NCBI GenBank assembly: GCA_023512835.1
Contig: CM042090.1
Coordinates: 5,115,826 to 5,179,825, forward strand
Length of the DNA: 64,000 nt
DNA from: Taxillus chinensis
Lineage: Eukaryota; Streptophyta; Magnoliopsida; Santalales; Loranthaceae
Direction of reading: 5' to 3'
How positions within the stretch are numbered: position 1 is the first letter of the stretch; each line of letters opens with the position of its first letter. The notes beneath the pieces were generated by a model, which searched no databases, was not told where the DNA came from, and saw nothing but the letters and a program-made list of their open reading frames with translations. This document shows, in pieces, positions 1 through 10,390 of this stretch. The position numbers and the translations under genes were made by a program.

Positions 1-306
1 GATCAACACGGTCCTGTATGAGCCTATGAGGTGTACTGAGGGTAATCAGTTATTGTGTAGGTGTGCATGCATGGATAGGCACTAGTTTGCATTGAGAATG
101 TGAAACTGATTTGATGTGCTATATGTGATGATATGAATAACTGTGTGACAGTATAGACATGTGTGACTGTGTGATAGCTTATATATGTGCATTGTGTGAC
201 TTGTGTGTTTTAGTGTGAGCCATATGGGATATGTGCCATATGTGTGATTGACCCATGTGATGGGGATGGACTAGATATTGAACCTTTGTTTCTTTGTGTA
301 GTGAAA
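1..306 (+). other. Gyp-1 leader (downstream of PBS)
   Basis: Untranslated leader between the primer site, which is outside the window, and the gag start. It aligns by eye with the Gyp-2 leader (42520-42836): both have a GATCAACACGGTCCT block, a GT-rich stretch, then a short AG-rich lead-in to ATGCC(T/A)CCAAGGAG. I see no independent gene here. Confidence 0.7.
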
Positions 307-1420
307 ATGCCTCCAAGGAGAGTGCTGCGTGCGTCTGAGGCAGTTGGTGATAAGTCTTCCACCCATGTGGGACCGGATGCGGGGCAGTCCGTTGGGGGAA
401 ATGAGTTATTGGCACAGCTTGTGGCCCAAGTGGGGGCACTGAGAGAAAGTATGGGGGACGAGGTTCGGGAAGCGGTGCGTCGTGAGTTAGTAGCACAGCA
501 AGTAGTTCCACCACCACCCAGAGAAGAGTCCCAGCGTGAGGATAGGGTTCCATGCAAGGCAGTGGAGACCCGACATGTTGATGAGGATGTGGTCACGAGG
601 TTCTGAAAGGAACAACCAAGTAAATTCCTGGGAGGGGGTGATCCAGTGGCTGCAGAGCACTGGCTGAGGCATATTGAGCACCTATTCTCCTTTCTCATAC
701 CGCGGGAGGAGGATAAGGTGAGATTGGCAGTGAGACAGTTGGAGGGTGAAGCCCTGGAGTGGTGGCTTAGTGTTGCTGGGAGCCGTGATGTGCAGATGAT
801 GCTGTGGGATGAGTTCCTTCAGTTATTTCATGATCAGTTCTTCCCAGAGTCCGTGAGGTGGCAGAAGAGGGAAGAGTTTGCCGGTCTGAGGCAGGGGTCG
901 AGGACAGTGTCAGAGTATGAGCGGGAGTTCAGGAACCTGAGTAGGTTTGCTCCAGAGACTATGGCCCAGGATGACTTAAAGGCCCATAAGTTTACCTTGG
1001 GTTTGAGGCCTGCCCTCAAATAGAGAGTTGAGGCATTCCGTCTGAGGACATATTCAGAGACAGTGGAGACGGCCCGTATTGTTGAGAGGGGTCTCGACGA
1101 GGGGAGACAGGCCCATCAGGGACGACATCTCCAGAGTGGATCTGATTCCAAGAGGCCCAAGATAGAGTTTGGGAGAAGCTCTAGAGAGAGGGGTCAGGCT
1201 CCAGTGGTGCCAGTGAGGTCCCACCTTAGTGGGAGACAGGGGGTTCGACGGGTGGTCCACCAGGAGGTTGTTTGTGTTGTGGGGATCCAGGACACTGGAA
1301 ACGGGAGTATCCCCGGAGACATTTGACATGCCGTACTTGTGGGCGAGAGGGGCACTTAAGCAGAGTGTGCCGTAGCAGAGGTAGTATGAGTGGTGCTGGA
1401 GGGGTAGCACAGAGTGTCTG
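307..1420 (+). pseudogene. Gyp-1 gag, broken
   Basis: The start is set at ATG 307 (MPPRRVLRA), a start motif shared with Gyp-2 (MPPRRVTHA). The reading frame stays the same through 307-606 and 646-1023 but is cut by TGA at 604 and TAG at 1021. At 604 Gyp-2 reads CGA in the same context (TTCCGAAAGGAACAAC), so this stop is a C-to-T change. The retrotransposon-gag core lies at about 646-1023, including LEWW and EYEREFRNLSRFAPET. Two zinc knuckles follow in another frame at about 1270-1370. One has lost its last Cys (GDPGHWKREY); the other is complete (CRTCGERGHLSRVC). Gag would package the element RNA in cytoplasmic particles. It is not translatable as it stands. Confidence 0.85.
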
Positions 1421-1616
1421 AGGTGACACCCAGTTTAGAGCTCCAGGGGAGAGACCAGCCCGTCAGTGGCAGGGCGGTCAGGCAGGTTCTAGTCAGTCTA
1501 GACCTCAAGGGAGGCCAGAGAGGCAGCCACATGGAGGTGGAGGGGTCCAGAGTGGGATCCGTATAGAGGAGAGAGGACAGGGGAGCGAGGCTACTGGTAG
1601 TACAGTTCAGGGCAGA

Positions 1617-2159
1617 GTGTTTGCCTTGACCACGACACCGCAGGAGGAGGCAGAGGTTCCATCCTCAACTACCAAGGGCGGGGTAGGACCTTCAGTTGTA
1701 CGAGGTACAATTTTGATTTCTCGCACACTTGTATCTGTTTTATTTGATACGGGTGCATCGTGTTCCTTTATTGCTGAGTCTGTAGTGAATAGCCTTGGCT
1801 TAGAGAGTGGTGCAGTTGAGAGGCCACTGTATATTGAATCACCAGTGGGTGGTATCTACGAGGTGCGACAGGTGAGTCGCCAGTGTATTCTCACCGTGGG
1901 TGATGTAGAGTTGTCATTTGACTTATATATCATGCCTTTGAGGGCATTTGATTTGATTTTGGGCATGGATTGGTTGAGAACCTTCCAAGCTAATATTGAT
2001 TGTTATAGACGGCGGGTATCTTTTGTGTCACCGACAGGGCTTCCTTGCACCTTGTTGGGTGAATGGGATCGTGAGGTGAGTCGAGCTGGACCGATGGTGG
2101 AGCAGTGGGCGCCATTACTCAAAGATTGGCAGCACTCACATTTGCCGAGGGGAATGTAG
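1617..2159 (+). pseudogene. Gyp-1 aspartic protease region
   Basis: An open stretch carrying the retropepsin active-site motif LFDTGASCSFI (D-T-G at about residues 42-44) and the later LILGMDWL motif typical of Ty3/gypsy proteases. In the family this domain cleaves the Gag-Pol polyprotein inside the particle. It sits between the zinc knuckles and RT as expected, but its frame is joined to neither, so the original single Gag-Pol frame is broken on both sides. Confidence 0.85.
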
Positions 2160-2286
2160 AGAAGAGAGTGTGGCCAATGATCGTGGACCAATTCCAGGAT
2201 GTGTTTCCAGAGGAGTTGTGGAGTCTACCACCTGAGAGGGGTATAGAGTTTTGCATTGAGTTGCTACCGGGGGTAGGGCCTATCAG

Positions 2287-3090
2287 ATGGGGCCTGCAGA
2301 GTTAAGAGAGCTGCAGAAACAACTAGAGGAACTGGAGGGCAAGAGATTTATTCGACCGAGTACTTCGCCTTGGGGTGCTCCAGTACTTTTTGCCAAGAAA
2401 GCAGATGGGACGCTGCGGTTGTGCATTGATTACAGAAAACTAAACCAAGTAACGGTAAAGAACAAATACCCATTACCTCGAATAGATGATTTGTTTGATC
2501 AGTTGAGCGGGGCTCAATGATTTTCAAAGATAGATTTGAGATCGAGGTATCATCAGTAGAGAGTCAGGAAGGAGGATATCCCCAAGACCGCTTTTCGGTG
2601 TCGATTTGGGCATTATGAGTGGTTGGTGATGCCTTTTGGGCTTACTAATGCACCAGCAGTCTTTATGCAGTTAATGAACTAGGTATTTGCTCCTTACTTG
2701 GATTCCTTTGTGGTGGTATTCATTGATGACATCCTTGTGTACTCCAAGACTAGATTGGAGCATGAGGAACATTTGGCTATAACTTTGCAGACATTGAGGG
2801 AGCATTAGCTATATGCCAAGTTCAGTAAGTGTGACTTTTGGATGCAGGAAGTGCATTTCCTTGGCCATGTGGTATCAGCTGGAGGAGTCCGAGTGGACCC
2901 AGCTAAGATTGAGGCAGTGTCATCGTGGAGGAGGCCAGTGAATGTGTTTGAGATTAGGAGCTTTTTGGGCTTGGCAGGGTATTATCGGCGCTTTGTGGAG
3001 GGGTTCTCCTGTTTGTCAGCACCTTTGACAGCATTGACTCGGAAGGCGGTCAAATTTGAGTGGACTGACAAGTGCCAGCTGGGCTTTTGA
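2287..3090 (+). pseudogene. Gyp-1 reverse transcriptase, broken
   Basis: RT fingers and palm are recognisable: [40 protein letters not shown], then the catalytic [10 protein letters not shown] block at about 2720, then [15 protein letters not shown] and [17 protein letters not shown]. Stops interrupt it, for example TGA 2518 where relatives have Trp, TAG at about 2557, TAG at about 2680 and TAG at about 2808. All look like single transitions. RT copies element RNA into DNA; this copy cannot make an active enzyme. Confidence 0.88.
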
Positions 3091-3394
3091 GACTTTGAAA
3101 GCCCGGTTGACCACCGCGCCAGTGTTGAGGTTACCACGAGAGGGGGTGCCGTATGAGGTGTATTGTGATGTGTCCAGAGTAAGCCTGGGGTGTATGCTGA
3201 TGCAGGAACGCAATGTGATTGCGTATGGTTCAAGGCAGTTGAAACCTCATGAGTTGAACTACCCCACACATGATTTAGAGTTGGCGGCAGTAATCTTTGC
3301 CTTAAAGAGTTGGCAGCATTATCTTATGGGAGACAAGTTTGTGGTGTATACAGGCCATCAGAGTCTTCAGTATATCTTTACCCAGAAGGATTTG
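3056..3394 (+). pseudogene. Gyp-1 RNase H, 5' part (split by Cop-1)
   Basis: Typical gypsy RNase H motifs are visible: [53 protein letters not shown] and [12 protein letters not shown]. The frame runs into the copia LTR after 3394. The missing continuation ([16 protein letters not shown]) begins at 17859, directly after the copia element and its target duplication, so the domain was continuous before that insertion. A frame change near 3085 already separates it from RT. Confidence 0.88.
3390..3394. repeat. Target-site duplication ATTTG, left copy
   Basis: ATTTG lies directly before TGTTGGATC, the start of the Cop-1 5' LTR. The same five bases lie directly after its 3' LTR at 17854-17858. Five bp is the usual Ty1/copia duplication. 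Confidence 0.93.
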
Positions 3395-4651
3395 TGTTGG
3401 ATCAAACCCAGAATTTGGATAATGCTGATAAAGCCTTATGTAATTTGATCTGAGATCTCTTGTGTTTATTTGATTGTTGCAGAAGATATGTTACTAGTCC
3501 GGAAATACACTCGTGAGAGCAAAGCTAAGGACAAGATACATAATCCTGATCCGGACAAGAGTGAGTGTCGTCAAACACTTGGTAAATAACCAAGTCACCA
3601 ATACATACGGAATAAGGGACATTCATGCGGACTAAGTACAAATGCGGAATAAGGACCCGAGTCTTATTAGACACGGAGTAAGGAAATTAGATGCGGAGTA
3701 AGGAATCCGGACAACTTTCTCATATGGAGTAAGGAAGCGCTAGTACGGAGTAAACACTCCGATCCCTTAGACTCGCCCGGAGTAAGGAACTTACATACGG
3801 AGTAAGGAATTTACATACGGAGTAAGGAACTTACATACGGAGTAAGAAATTTACATACGGAGTAAGGAATTTACATACGGAGTAAGGAACTTATATGCGG
3901 AGTAAGGAAGCGCTGACACGGACTAAGGATTCCAGTACCAAATAGATACGGAGTAAGCAATCACTGACACGGAGTAAGGTTCCGAGCTTCATTAGCTACG
4001 GAGTAAGGAAAATTACACCGGACCAAGAAGATACTGCTTCAACTCAACCGCATTTAAAGTTATCAGCTCGTGGCGTCCCGATGTAAGACAAATTTATTGA
4101 GAACCTGAAGAATCTTACACGTGGATCATCCGGATATGTGGACACAACCTTAATTGTATTTGGGAACTCACAAACGCACTTATACTCTTCAAACCCAAGA
4201 TCTTGAGCTCCACAAACCGCAGCAGTCAAGGCAGAGAAATTACCGAGGGATAGTTAGTGCTGAACGCATTCCGGAACTACAAGTTCCAAGGTTGTCTCTT
4301 AGGAATGTTTTGTATAAATATTCATACTTGTACATTGATAAAGAAGTGTGAGAGCGTAATGTGCATTAGTTAAGAAAAGACTAATTTTGTGTATGCACAA
4401 GCGTTTTCATCTTAAGAGATAGAATTTGGCTAGTGTGTGAGTTCATTTGTAAACAGAGTGTAAGAGAGTCCTGCTTCTATTTTGTTGTATTTATCTTGTG
4501 ATAATAAAACAAAATACTTCCACTATCTGGTTATCTTCCGCAGTGATTCTATCACTTAACTAGATAAGTGTTTGTGTCTTAAAAGAAAGAAAAGAGTTTT
4601 GATAAGAGCCTATTCACCCCCCCCCCCCCTTTAGGCTCCAAGGGACCATCA
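3395..4651 (+). repeat. Cop-1 5' LTR (1257 bp)
   Basis: Begins TGTTGGATCAAACC and ends CTCCAAGGGACCATCA, with TG...CA termini. It matches 16619-17853 base for base apart from a few transitions and two copy-number differences. It contains the 20-bp tandem array (3778-3897) and a 13-C run just before the end. A TATA-like TGTATAAATA lies at about 4310. Confidence 0.94.
3778..3897 (+). repeat. 20-bp tandem repeat in Cop-1 LTR (6 units)
   Basis: Six head-to-tail 20-bp units of the form CGGAGTAAGGAAYTTACATA, followed by a diverged seventh. More dispersed CGGAGTAAGGAA copies fill much of 3600-4015. The matching array in the 3' LTR (17002-17101) has five units. The array lies upstream of the TATA-like site, so it may act in transcription; that is inference. 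Confidence 0.9.
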
Positions 4652-4653
4652 AG

Positions 4654-4665
4654 TGGTATCAGAGC
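4654..4665 (+). other. Cop-1 primer-binding site
   Basis: TGGTATCAGAGC lies two bases after the 5' LTR. It is the standard plant initiator-Met tRNA complement used to prime minus-strand synthesis. Confidence 0.93.
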
Positions 4666-4708
4666 AAGTTCTATTTTGTTCTAAGTAGAGATCCCACTCT
4701 ACTCAGAA

Positions 4709-6572
4709 ATGGCCGAAGAAAGCAGTATGCTATTCAACACTCGCCTTAACTCCGGAGGTGCAGAGGAGCCCATCCCGAATCGAAGCAGCAGTGAAAATGT
4801 CGACCCACCTCAACCTGCTGCTGCCGCCGCTTCTCAACCACGGAGTTCTGGCTTTACTTTAACGAAACCGCCTAAATTCACACCTGAGCTTTTCTCCCAG
4901 TGGAAAGCTCGCATGAAGATGTTTATGGTATGCCATGATCATCTTATGTGGCCATGTCTTCATCAGGAGATTCCAATTCCGATGACCATCGGAGAACATG
5001 GAGTTAGGAGGCCAAAGACAGATGCTGAACTTACCAACGATGAAAGAGCCTGGTAGTGCGCTAGTGAAAAGGCTCTGGCTTATGTTACATCGTCTTTGGA
5101 TTCCGAGGCTTTCACAGACGTCCAGGGTTGCACGACAACAAAAGTTGTTTGGGACAAACTGACAATCCTCTATGAGGGGAGTCAGTCCCAGATGCAGAAT
5201 GTGATCTGCACTCTCAGACAGAACTTTGAGAGTTTTAATCATAAACCGGGCGAATCACTCGAAAGTATCTATCGGAGATTCGGCAAGCTCATTCTTGAGC
5301 TGAAGACTGTCAATGAGCATTATTCTCAATCTCAGATCAATGACAAGTTCTTTCGCTCCTTGCCGGATCGCTACTACTCCAAACAACTCTAGATGCAATC
5401 AGACAAAAACGCGAGATGTTCCCCTTGAAGAACTGTATGGAGAGCTGCGGACTCACGAAGTCAGGTTTAAGTACTCTGACAGGGATGAGAAAATAGCTCG
5501 AAAAGAAAAGGGGGTAGCTCTCAAAGCTACAGAATGTCTAAACATACTGAGGAATGATGATACGGACGTGTCTGAGAATTCTGATTCTGACGAGGAGGAG
5601 GAGATAGCCCTTCTTATCAAATCCTTTGAGCGATTCCTACGGAAAAGCAGAAAAAGGTTCAGAAGACGCTCATCATCATCGTTCCAAAGGAAGGAGCGAC
5701 CGGAGTCCAGTTCCCAGGAATGCTTCAACTGTGGGAAAACCGGTCACTGGGCCAAGGAATGCAGGTCCAAATCAAAAGTGGCCGAGAAAAGTGACAAGGT
5801 AACTCCTCGCCGCTCCACCTCAGACAACAACAAGAGCAAGAGGAAGGCGCTCGTGACAAAATACATGAGTGGCTCGGAAGAAGAGGAGGAATCCTCGGAT
5901 GATGAGCCAACCACTAAGCCGAACGTCTGCCTCATGGCAAATACTGAGGTACCTTCTATCTCTGAGCTCCTGAGTAAATTAGAATCTCTTACTACTGCAT
6001 GTGATCATGAAAATAATGAGAGACTAATAATTACTCAAATGTACAAAGATATGGAAAGTCAGAATAAACGTCTTGAATTTACTATTAATAGACTCGAAAA
6101 GGACATCACTGACTTCAGAGGAAAAGAAGCTTGGTATCACGATCTAAGAGCTAAAAATCATTTGTTAAATACCAATCTCTCAGGCCTAAAAGTTATAGTA
6201 AAAAGACTCGAAAATGAACTGGAACAGGAAAAGGAAATAAATCGTAAGTGGCTAAAATCCGGGGAAATAGCCTCTACCTTTAGGACTGATCCTGACGACA
6301 TCCGAGTCAAACCTGGCCTAGGTTCCGAACCATCAACATCCATAGCTCAAGCTACTGAGTGTCCTCCGGATTTCACTCCTAAACTAACCAACTTATATCC
6401 TGTTAGTATATCTAAACCGTTGGATGGTTTCATTTCAGGTGGCACCATAGTTTATGATCAGGAGTCGAGGTCATATCGCACTTCCAGGCAAGTAGCACCC
6501 GTAACTAAAGATGAAGGGAAGGCGCTGCAGTTAAAGCCAAAACGTAGCACCCAAAAAGAAAGACAAGGCTAA
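4709..6572 (+). pseudogene. Cop-1 gag, broken
   Basis: The start is ATG 4709 (MAEESSMLFN), the first ATG after the primer site. One frame covers 4709-5392 but has an in-frame TAG at 5054. At about 5390 a further stop and a frameshift move the reading into the frame ending at 6572. The N-terminal half has the copia gag core (FSQWKARMKMFM, then EAFTDVQGCTTTKVVWDKL and YRRFGKLILELK). The second part has an acidic stretch, the CCHC knuckle CFNCGKTGHWAKEC, a Ser/Glu-rich linker and a long heptad-rich stretch (about 5990-6260) that should form a coiled coil. This long gag fits SIRE-type elements. Confidence 0.87.
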
Positions 6573-7073
6573 GGCTGATGCATCTAGGGCCAAGAGCGCG
6601 TCACCCAAACGCAATGGATTAGGCCACAGGGAACAGAGTAGAAAGTCTCAGAAAATCGAGAGACTGTATCCCCTGTTTGTACTTCACATTATAGTGTCTG
6701 TTCCATCTGTAGGGAAATAGGTCATTATCACTATGAATTTTGGAGTTTATCTGATAACTGGATTTGTAATCAGTTTCATATCAATAAAGATCAGTTAAAC
6801 AAAAAGGGTTCTTCGAGCAAAACAAAATCTAAACCTCGAAAGAGTATCTCTCCCAAGAAAACCCAAATAAAAGAGGTAGCTGAAACTAACAAGCTAAAGT
6901 CAACTTGGAGAGCTAAAAGTTCTAGCAAAATCAAATCCGTAAATGTTGACAATACTCGTCGCTCTCTCTAACCGGCCGAAACAAGTTTGGGCACCAAAAG
7001 TGTAAATTGTTGTCTTTCAGGAGCATCTCCTGGAATGCATTGCCGGATCACTTGAAGTTAAAGATCAATAAAA
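6573..7073 (+). pseudogene. Cop-1 gag-protease linker with second zinc knuckle
   Basis: Broken reading frames joining gag to protease. At 6699-6745 lies CSICREIGHYHYEF, a CCHC-like knuckle whose last Cys is replaced. SIRE-type elements carry a second knuckle here. The rest is Lys/Ser-rich with several stops. Confidence 0.6.
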
Positions 7074-7293
7074 GCAAGTGGATCCTTGATAGTGGATGCT
7101 CCGGACATATGACGGGTGATCGGACTCGCTTGTAGAAGTTAATGATAAACAAGGTCCATCCGTTTCATATGGCGACAACACAATGAGGTAAGACCGTCGG
7201 GTATGGCACTTTAACTAACGGCCGTGTATCAATCACTAAAGTTGCACTAGTCGAAGGTTTAAAGCATAATTTGCTAAGTGTCGAGTAATTTAT
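7074..7293 (+). pseudogene. Cop-1 aspartic protease, broken
   Basis: The segment reads KWILDSGCSGHMTG, the copia protease active-site signature (D-S-G), followed by VEGLKHNLLSV near 7255, the usual domain end. Stops at about 7132, 7186, 7285 and 7291 break it. In the family it matures the Gag-Pol polyprotein. Confidence 0.8.
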
Positions 7294-8039
7294 GTGACAA
7301 AGGATTTCTTGTTTCCTTTTTGTCCAACACCTGTACAAGAAGAGAAAACTTATCCGGGAGATGTTAAGTTATCCGGATCAAGAGATGGGGACATATACTC
7401 AGTGGTCTTAAGAAATAATTCTTCTGACCCTGTATGCTTCCTCACTAAAGCTTCAGATGAAGATAGTTGGTTATGGCACAAGCGATGCGCTCATTTAAAC
7501 TTTAAGACTTTGTCTAAGTTAGCGTCACTTGATCTTGTCACTGGTCTACCTAAACTCAAGTTCTCCAGAGACACTCTCTATCGAGAATGCCAACTTGGCA
7601 AACAAACCAAACACAACTTTAAGAGCAAATCAGTTAACTCAATAACTGCTCCTCTACAACTTCTTCATATAGACCTCTGTGGTCCTATATCTGTTCCATC
7701 ACTAGCTGGTGCGAGATATACCCTTGTGGTTATCGATGATTTCACCAGATACACATGGGTGATGTTCCTGAAATCAAAGGATCAAACTTTTGAGCATCTA
7801 GTAGATCTCTTCAACTGGATAAGCAACTCATAAGGACTGAGCATTAAATGCATCAGGAGTGATCATGGTACAGAATTTGATTTTTCAGAAATGAGATCAT
7901 ATTGTTCTGAACAGGGCATACAAAGATGACTTCTCTGCTCCCCGAACCCCACAACAAAATGGGGTAGCTGAGCGCAAGAATCGTACTTTAGTTGAAGCTG
8001 GTAGATCCATGTTAGCAGGGGCAACGCTTCCTCTCGCCT
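7294..8039 (+). pseudogene. Cop-1 integrase, N-terminal and core part, broken
   Basis: The open part, 7294-7833, has the GAG-pre-integrase block (LWHKRCAHLNFKTLSKL), a CQLGKQTKH motif in which the first Cys of the pair is missing, and the core start LHIDLCGPISVPS (first catalytic Asp) and VVIDDFTRYTWVMFLKS. After TAA 7831-7833 the frame goes on through IRSDHGTEFDF (second Asp). A frame break near 7925 is followed by APRTPQQNGVAERKNRTL (catalytic Glu). Integrase would insert the cDNA; the stop and frameshift make this copy inactive. Confidence 0.86.
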
Positions 8040-9896
8040 ATGGGTGAAGCTGTGTCCACTGCCTGCTATGTTCAGAACAGTACTCTAATAAATAAATCTA
8101 CCATGAAAACACCCTATGAGATGTGGAGAGGACGAAAACGTTCAATTTCACATTTCAGAGCTTTTGGGTGTACTTGCTATATACTGATAAATGGCAAAGA
8201 GACCCCGAATAAATTTGAACCAAAATCTGATGATGGGATTTTTGTCGGGTACTCACTATATAGTAAGGCTTATCGGGTCTTCAATAGAAAACTTTTTAAA
8301 GTTGAAGAATCTATCCATGTGACTTTTGATGAAGCTAATCTTGATTGGTCAAAAGTCGGTTCTTCAAGTTCTAATGTGCAGGTCATGGACAGCAACGTCG
8401 ATTATTCGAAGTTTATGAATGTTCCTGTTACACATCCTGACCAATCACGTGGCATCAGCGAGACACAAAGAAAATATATGGATGATGCTACAGATGACTC
8501 GGACTCCGGACTACCATTTAGCTCCGGACATACTCCTACGGATACCCAAAATTCCGGAGCACCTTCAAGTCCGTCCGGACCAGTTAACACTGAAAGAAAC
8601 AGTGTTGAAAAACCTTCTAGTTCAACCGTACCTTGTAATATGGAAACAACTAGTCCGGGCGAAGCTCAACCAGCGGATACAACTGAACCACCTAATCTGG
8701 AAGAGCTTCAAATTGTTCAAGATCATCCATCACATGCACAGAATTACAGATGGACTCGAAACCATCCCTCAGATCAAGTGATTGGTGATCCTACTGTTGG
8801 TGTAAGAACAAGAGCAGCCACCTCCAACATGAGTCTTCACTCGTGTTTTCTATCTCTAATAGAACCAAAGGTGGTAGATGAAGCTCTTCAGGATTCAAAT
8901 TGGATAGAAGCCATGCAAGACGAGCTTAATCAATTTAAGAGAAATAATGTGTGGACCCTAGTACCAAGGCCTAAGTCTCAGCAAGTCATTGGCGTTAAAT
9001 GGGTGTTCCGGAACAAGCTTGATACGGATGGAATAGTAATCTGGAACAAAGCCAGACTGGTAGCCAAAGGATATCGTCAAGAAGAAGGAATAGATTATGA
9101 TGAAACCTTTGCTCCGGTAGCAAGACTTAAGGCAATCCGAATGTTTCTGGCGTATGCTTCATATGAAAACTTCATAGTTTATCAAATGGACGTCAAGAGC
9201 GCATTCCTAAATGGAGACCTTCAAGAGGAGGTGTATGTTGAACAACCTCCCGGCTTCATTAAACCTAAGGCAGGACATCTTGTCTACAAACTTCAGAAAG
9301 CTCTATATGGTTTGGAGCAAGCTCCAAGAGCCTGGTATGACACATTATCAGAATTCCTACTTGCTCATAACTTCCAAAAAGGGAAGATAGACACCACCCT
9401 ATTTCTACGAAAAGAGAAAGGACACACTCTGATCGTACAAATATACGTGGATGATATCATTTTCGGATCAACGAATCCGAAGCTTTGTGAAGAGTTTGCT
9501 AAGTTGATAACAGGCAAGTTTGAAATGAGCATGATGGGAGAACTGTCCTACTTCCTTGGAATAGAAGTTAAACAATTAAAGGAAGGAATCTTCATTAATC
9601 AGGCTAAGTACACTCGCGATCTTATTAAGAAGTTTGGTATGGAAGGTTCATCTCCCGTCAAAACTCCCATGCCTGTCAGTGCCAAGTTAGATCCGGATGC
9701 TGACGGCATATCCGTAAATGTGACTGACTACAGAGGGATGATCGGATCCTTGCTGTATCTTACAGCAAGTCGCCCAGACATTATGTTTACAACTTGCATC
9801 TGTGCACGATACCAGGCGAATCCCAAGGAGTCACATATGCTTCATGTAAAACGGATATTAAGGTATCTCAAGGGAACGATGAATTTGGGACTCTAG
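8040..9896 (+). CDS. Cop-1 integrase C-terminus and reverse transcriptase ORF
   Basis: Open for 618 codons, the longest intact stretch of Cop-1. It opens with the integrase tail ([38 protein letters not shown]), then a Ser/Pro/Thr-rich linker, then the full copia [73 protein letters not shown], the catalytic YVDDIIFGS box, and [17 protein letters not shown]. The listed ATG is only the first in the open frame; in the living element this is internal to Gag-Pol. TAG 9894 cuts it from RNase H. Confidence 0.9.
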   Translation: MGEAVSTACYVQNSTLINKSTMKTPYEMWRGRKRSISHFRAFGCTCYILINGKETPNKFEPKSDDGIFVGYSLYSKAYRVFNRKLFKVEESIHVTFDEANLDWSKVGSSSSNVQVMDSNVDYSKFMNVPVTHPDQSRGISETQRKYMDDATDDSDSGLPFSSGHTPTDTQNSGAPSSPSGPVNTERNSVEKPSSSTVPCNMETTSPGEAQPADTTEPPNLEELQIVQDHPSHAQNYRWTRNHPSDQVIGDPTVGVRTRAATSNMSLHSCFLSLIEPKVVDEALQDSNWIEAMQDELNQFKRNNVWTLVPRPKSQQVIGVKWVFRNKLDTDGIVIWNKARLVAKGYRQEEGIDYDETFAPVARLKAIRMFLAYASYENFIVYQMDVKSAFLNGDLQEEVYVEQPPGFIKPKAGHLVYKLQKALYGLEQAPRAWYDTLSEFLLAHNFQKGKIDTTLFLRKEKGHTLIVQIYVDDIIFGSTNPKLCEEFAKLITGKFEMSMMGELSYFLGIEVKQLKEGIFINQAKYTRDLIKKFGMEGSSPVKTPMPVSAKLDPDADGISVNVTDYRGMIGSLLYLTASRPDIMFTTCICARYQANPKESHMLHVKRILRYLKGTMNLGL

Positions 9897-10390
9897 TACC
9901 CAAAGGAGTCCAACTTCACCTTATCCGGATACTCTGATGCCGACTTCGCTGGATGTCGCATCGACAGAAAAGCACAAGCGGTACGTGTCGGTTTCTAGGA
10001 AATAGATTGATCTCATGGTTCGGTAAGAAGCGAATTCCGTATCAACCTCTACTGCTTGAGGCGAATATATAGTTGCCTGAAGTTCTTTGCGCACAGCTAC
10101 TTTGGATGCAAAGTCAACTTACTGACTACGGTTTCAACATGTCATCTATTCCACTCTACTGCGACAACACTAGCGCTATTGCTATCAGCAACAATCCTGT
10201 CATGCATCCTAAGACAAAGCACATTGAAGTCCGGTATCACTTCATACGTGATCATGTTCTTAAAAGTCACATCTCACTGGAACACGTTGCTACTGAAAAT
10301 CAACTGGCCGACATTTTTACAAAGCCCCTACCTGATGCAAGATTCTCTGAACTACTCTTCCGTTTAGGTATGCTTGACTTTTCTGCATAG
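9897..10390 (+). pseudogene. Cop-1 RNase H, broken
   Basis: The first part reads LSGYSDADFAGCRIDRKA, the RNase H catalytic start. It is followed by frame breaks around 9970-10070. An open stretch, 10073-10390, then carries EVLCAQLLWMQSQLTDYG, PLYCDNTSAIAISNNPV, HIEVRYHFIRDHV and the ending ADIFTKPLPDARFSELLFRLGM, which is the usual copia pol terminus. RNase H degrades the RNA strand during reverse transcription. Confidence 0.86.

Noticed and set aside
3600..4015. Regular CGGAGTAAGGAA repeats that look CRISPR-like at first sight
   Set aside because: Units are 20 bp head to tail without unique spacers, lie inside an LTR, and recur in the partner LTR of a plant retrotransposon.
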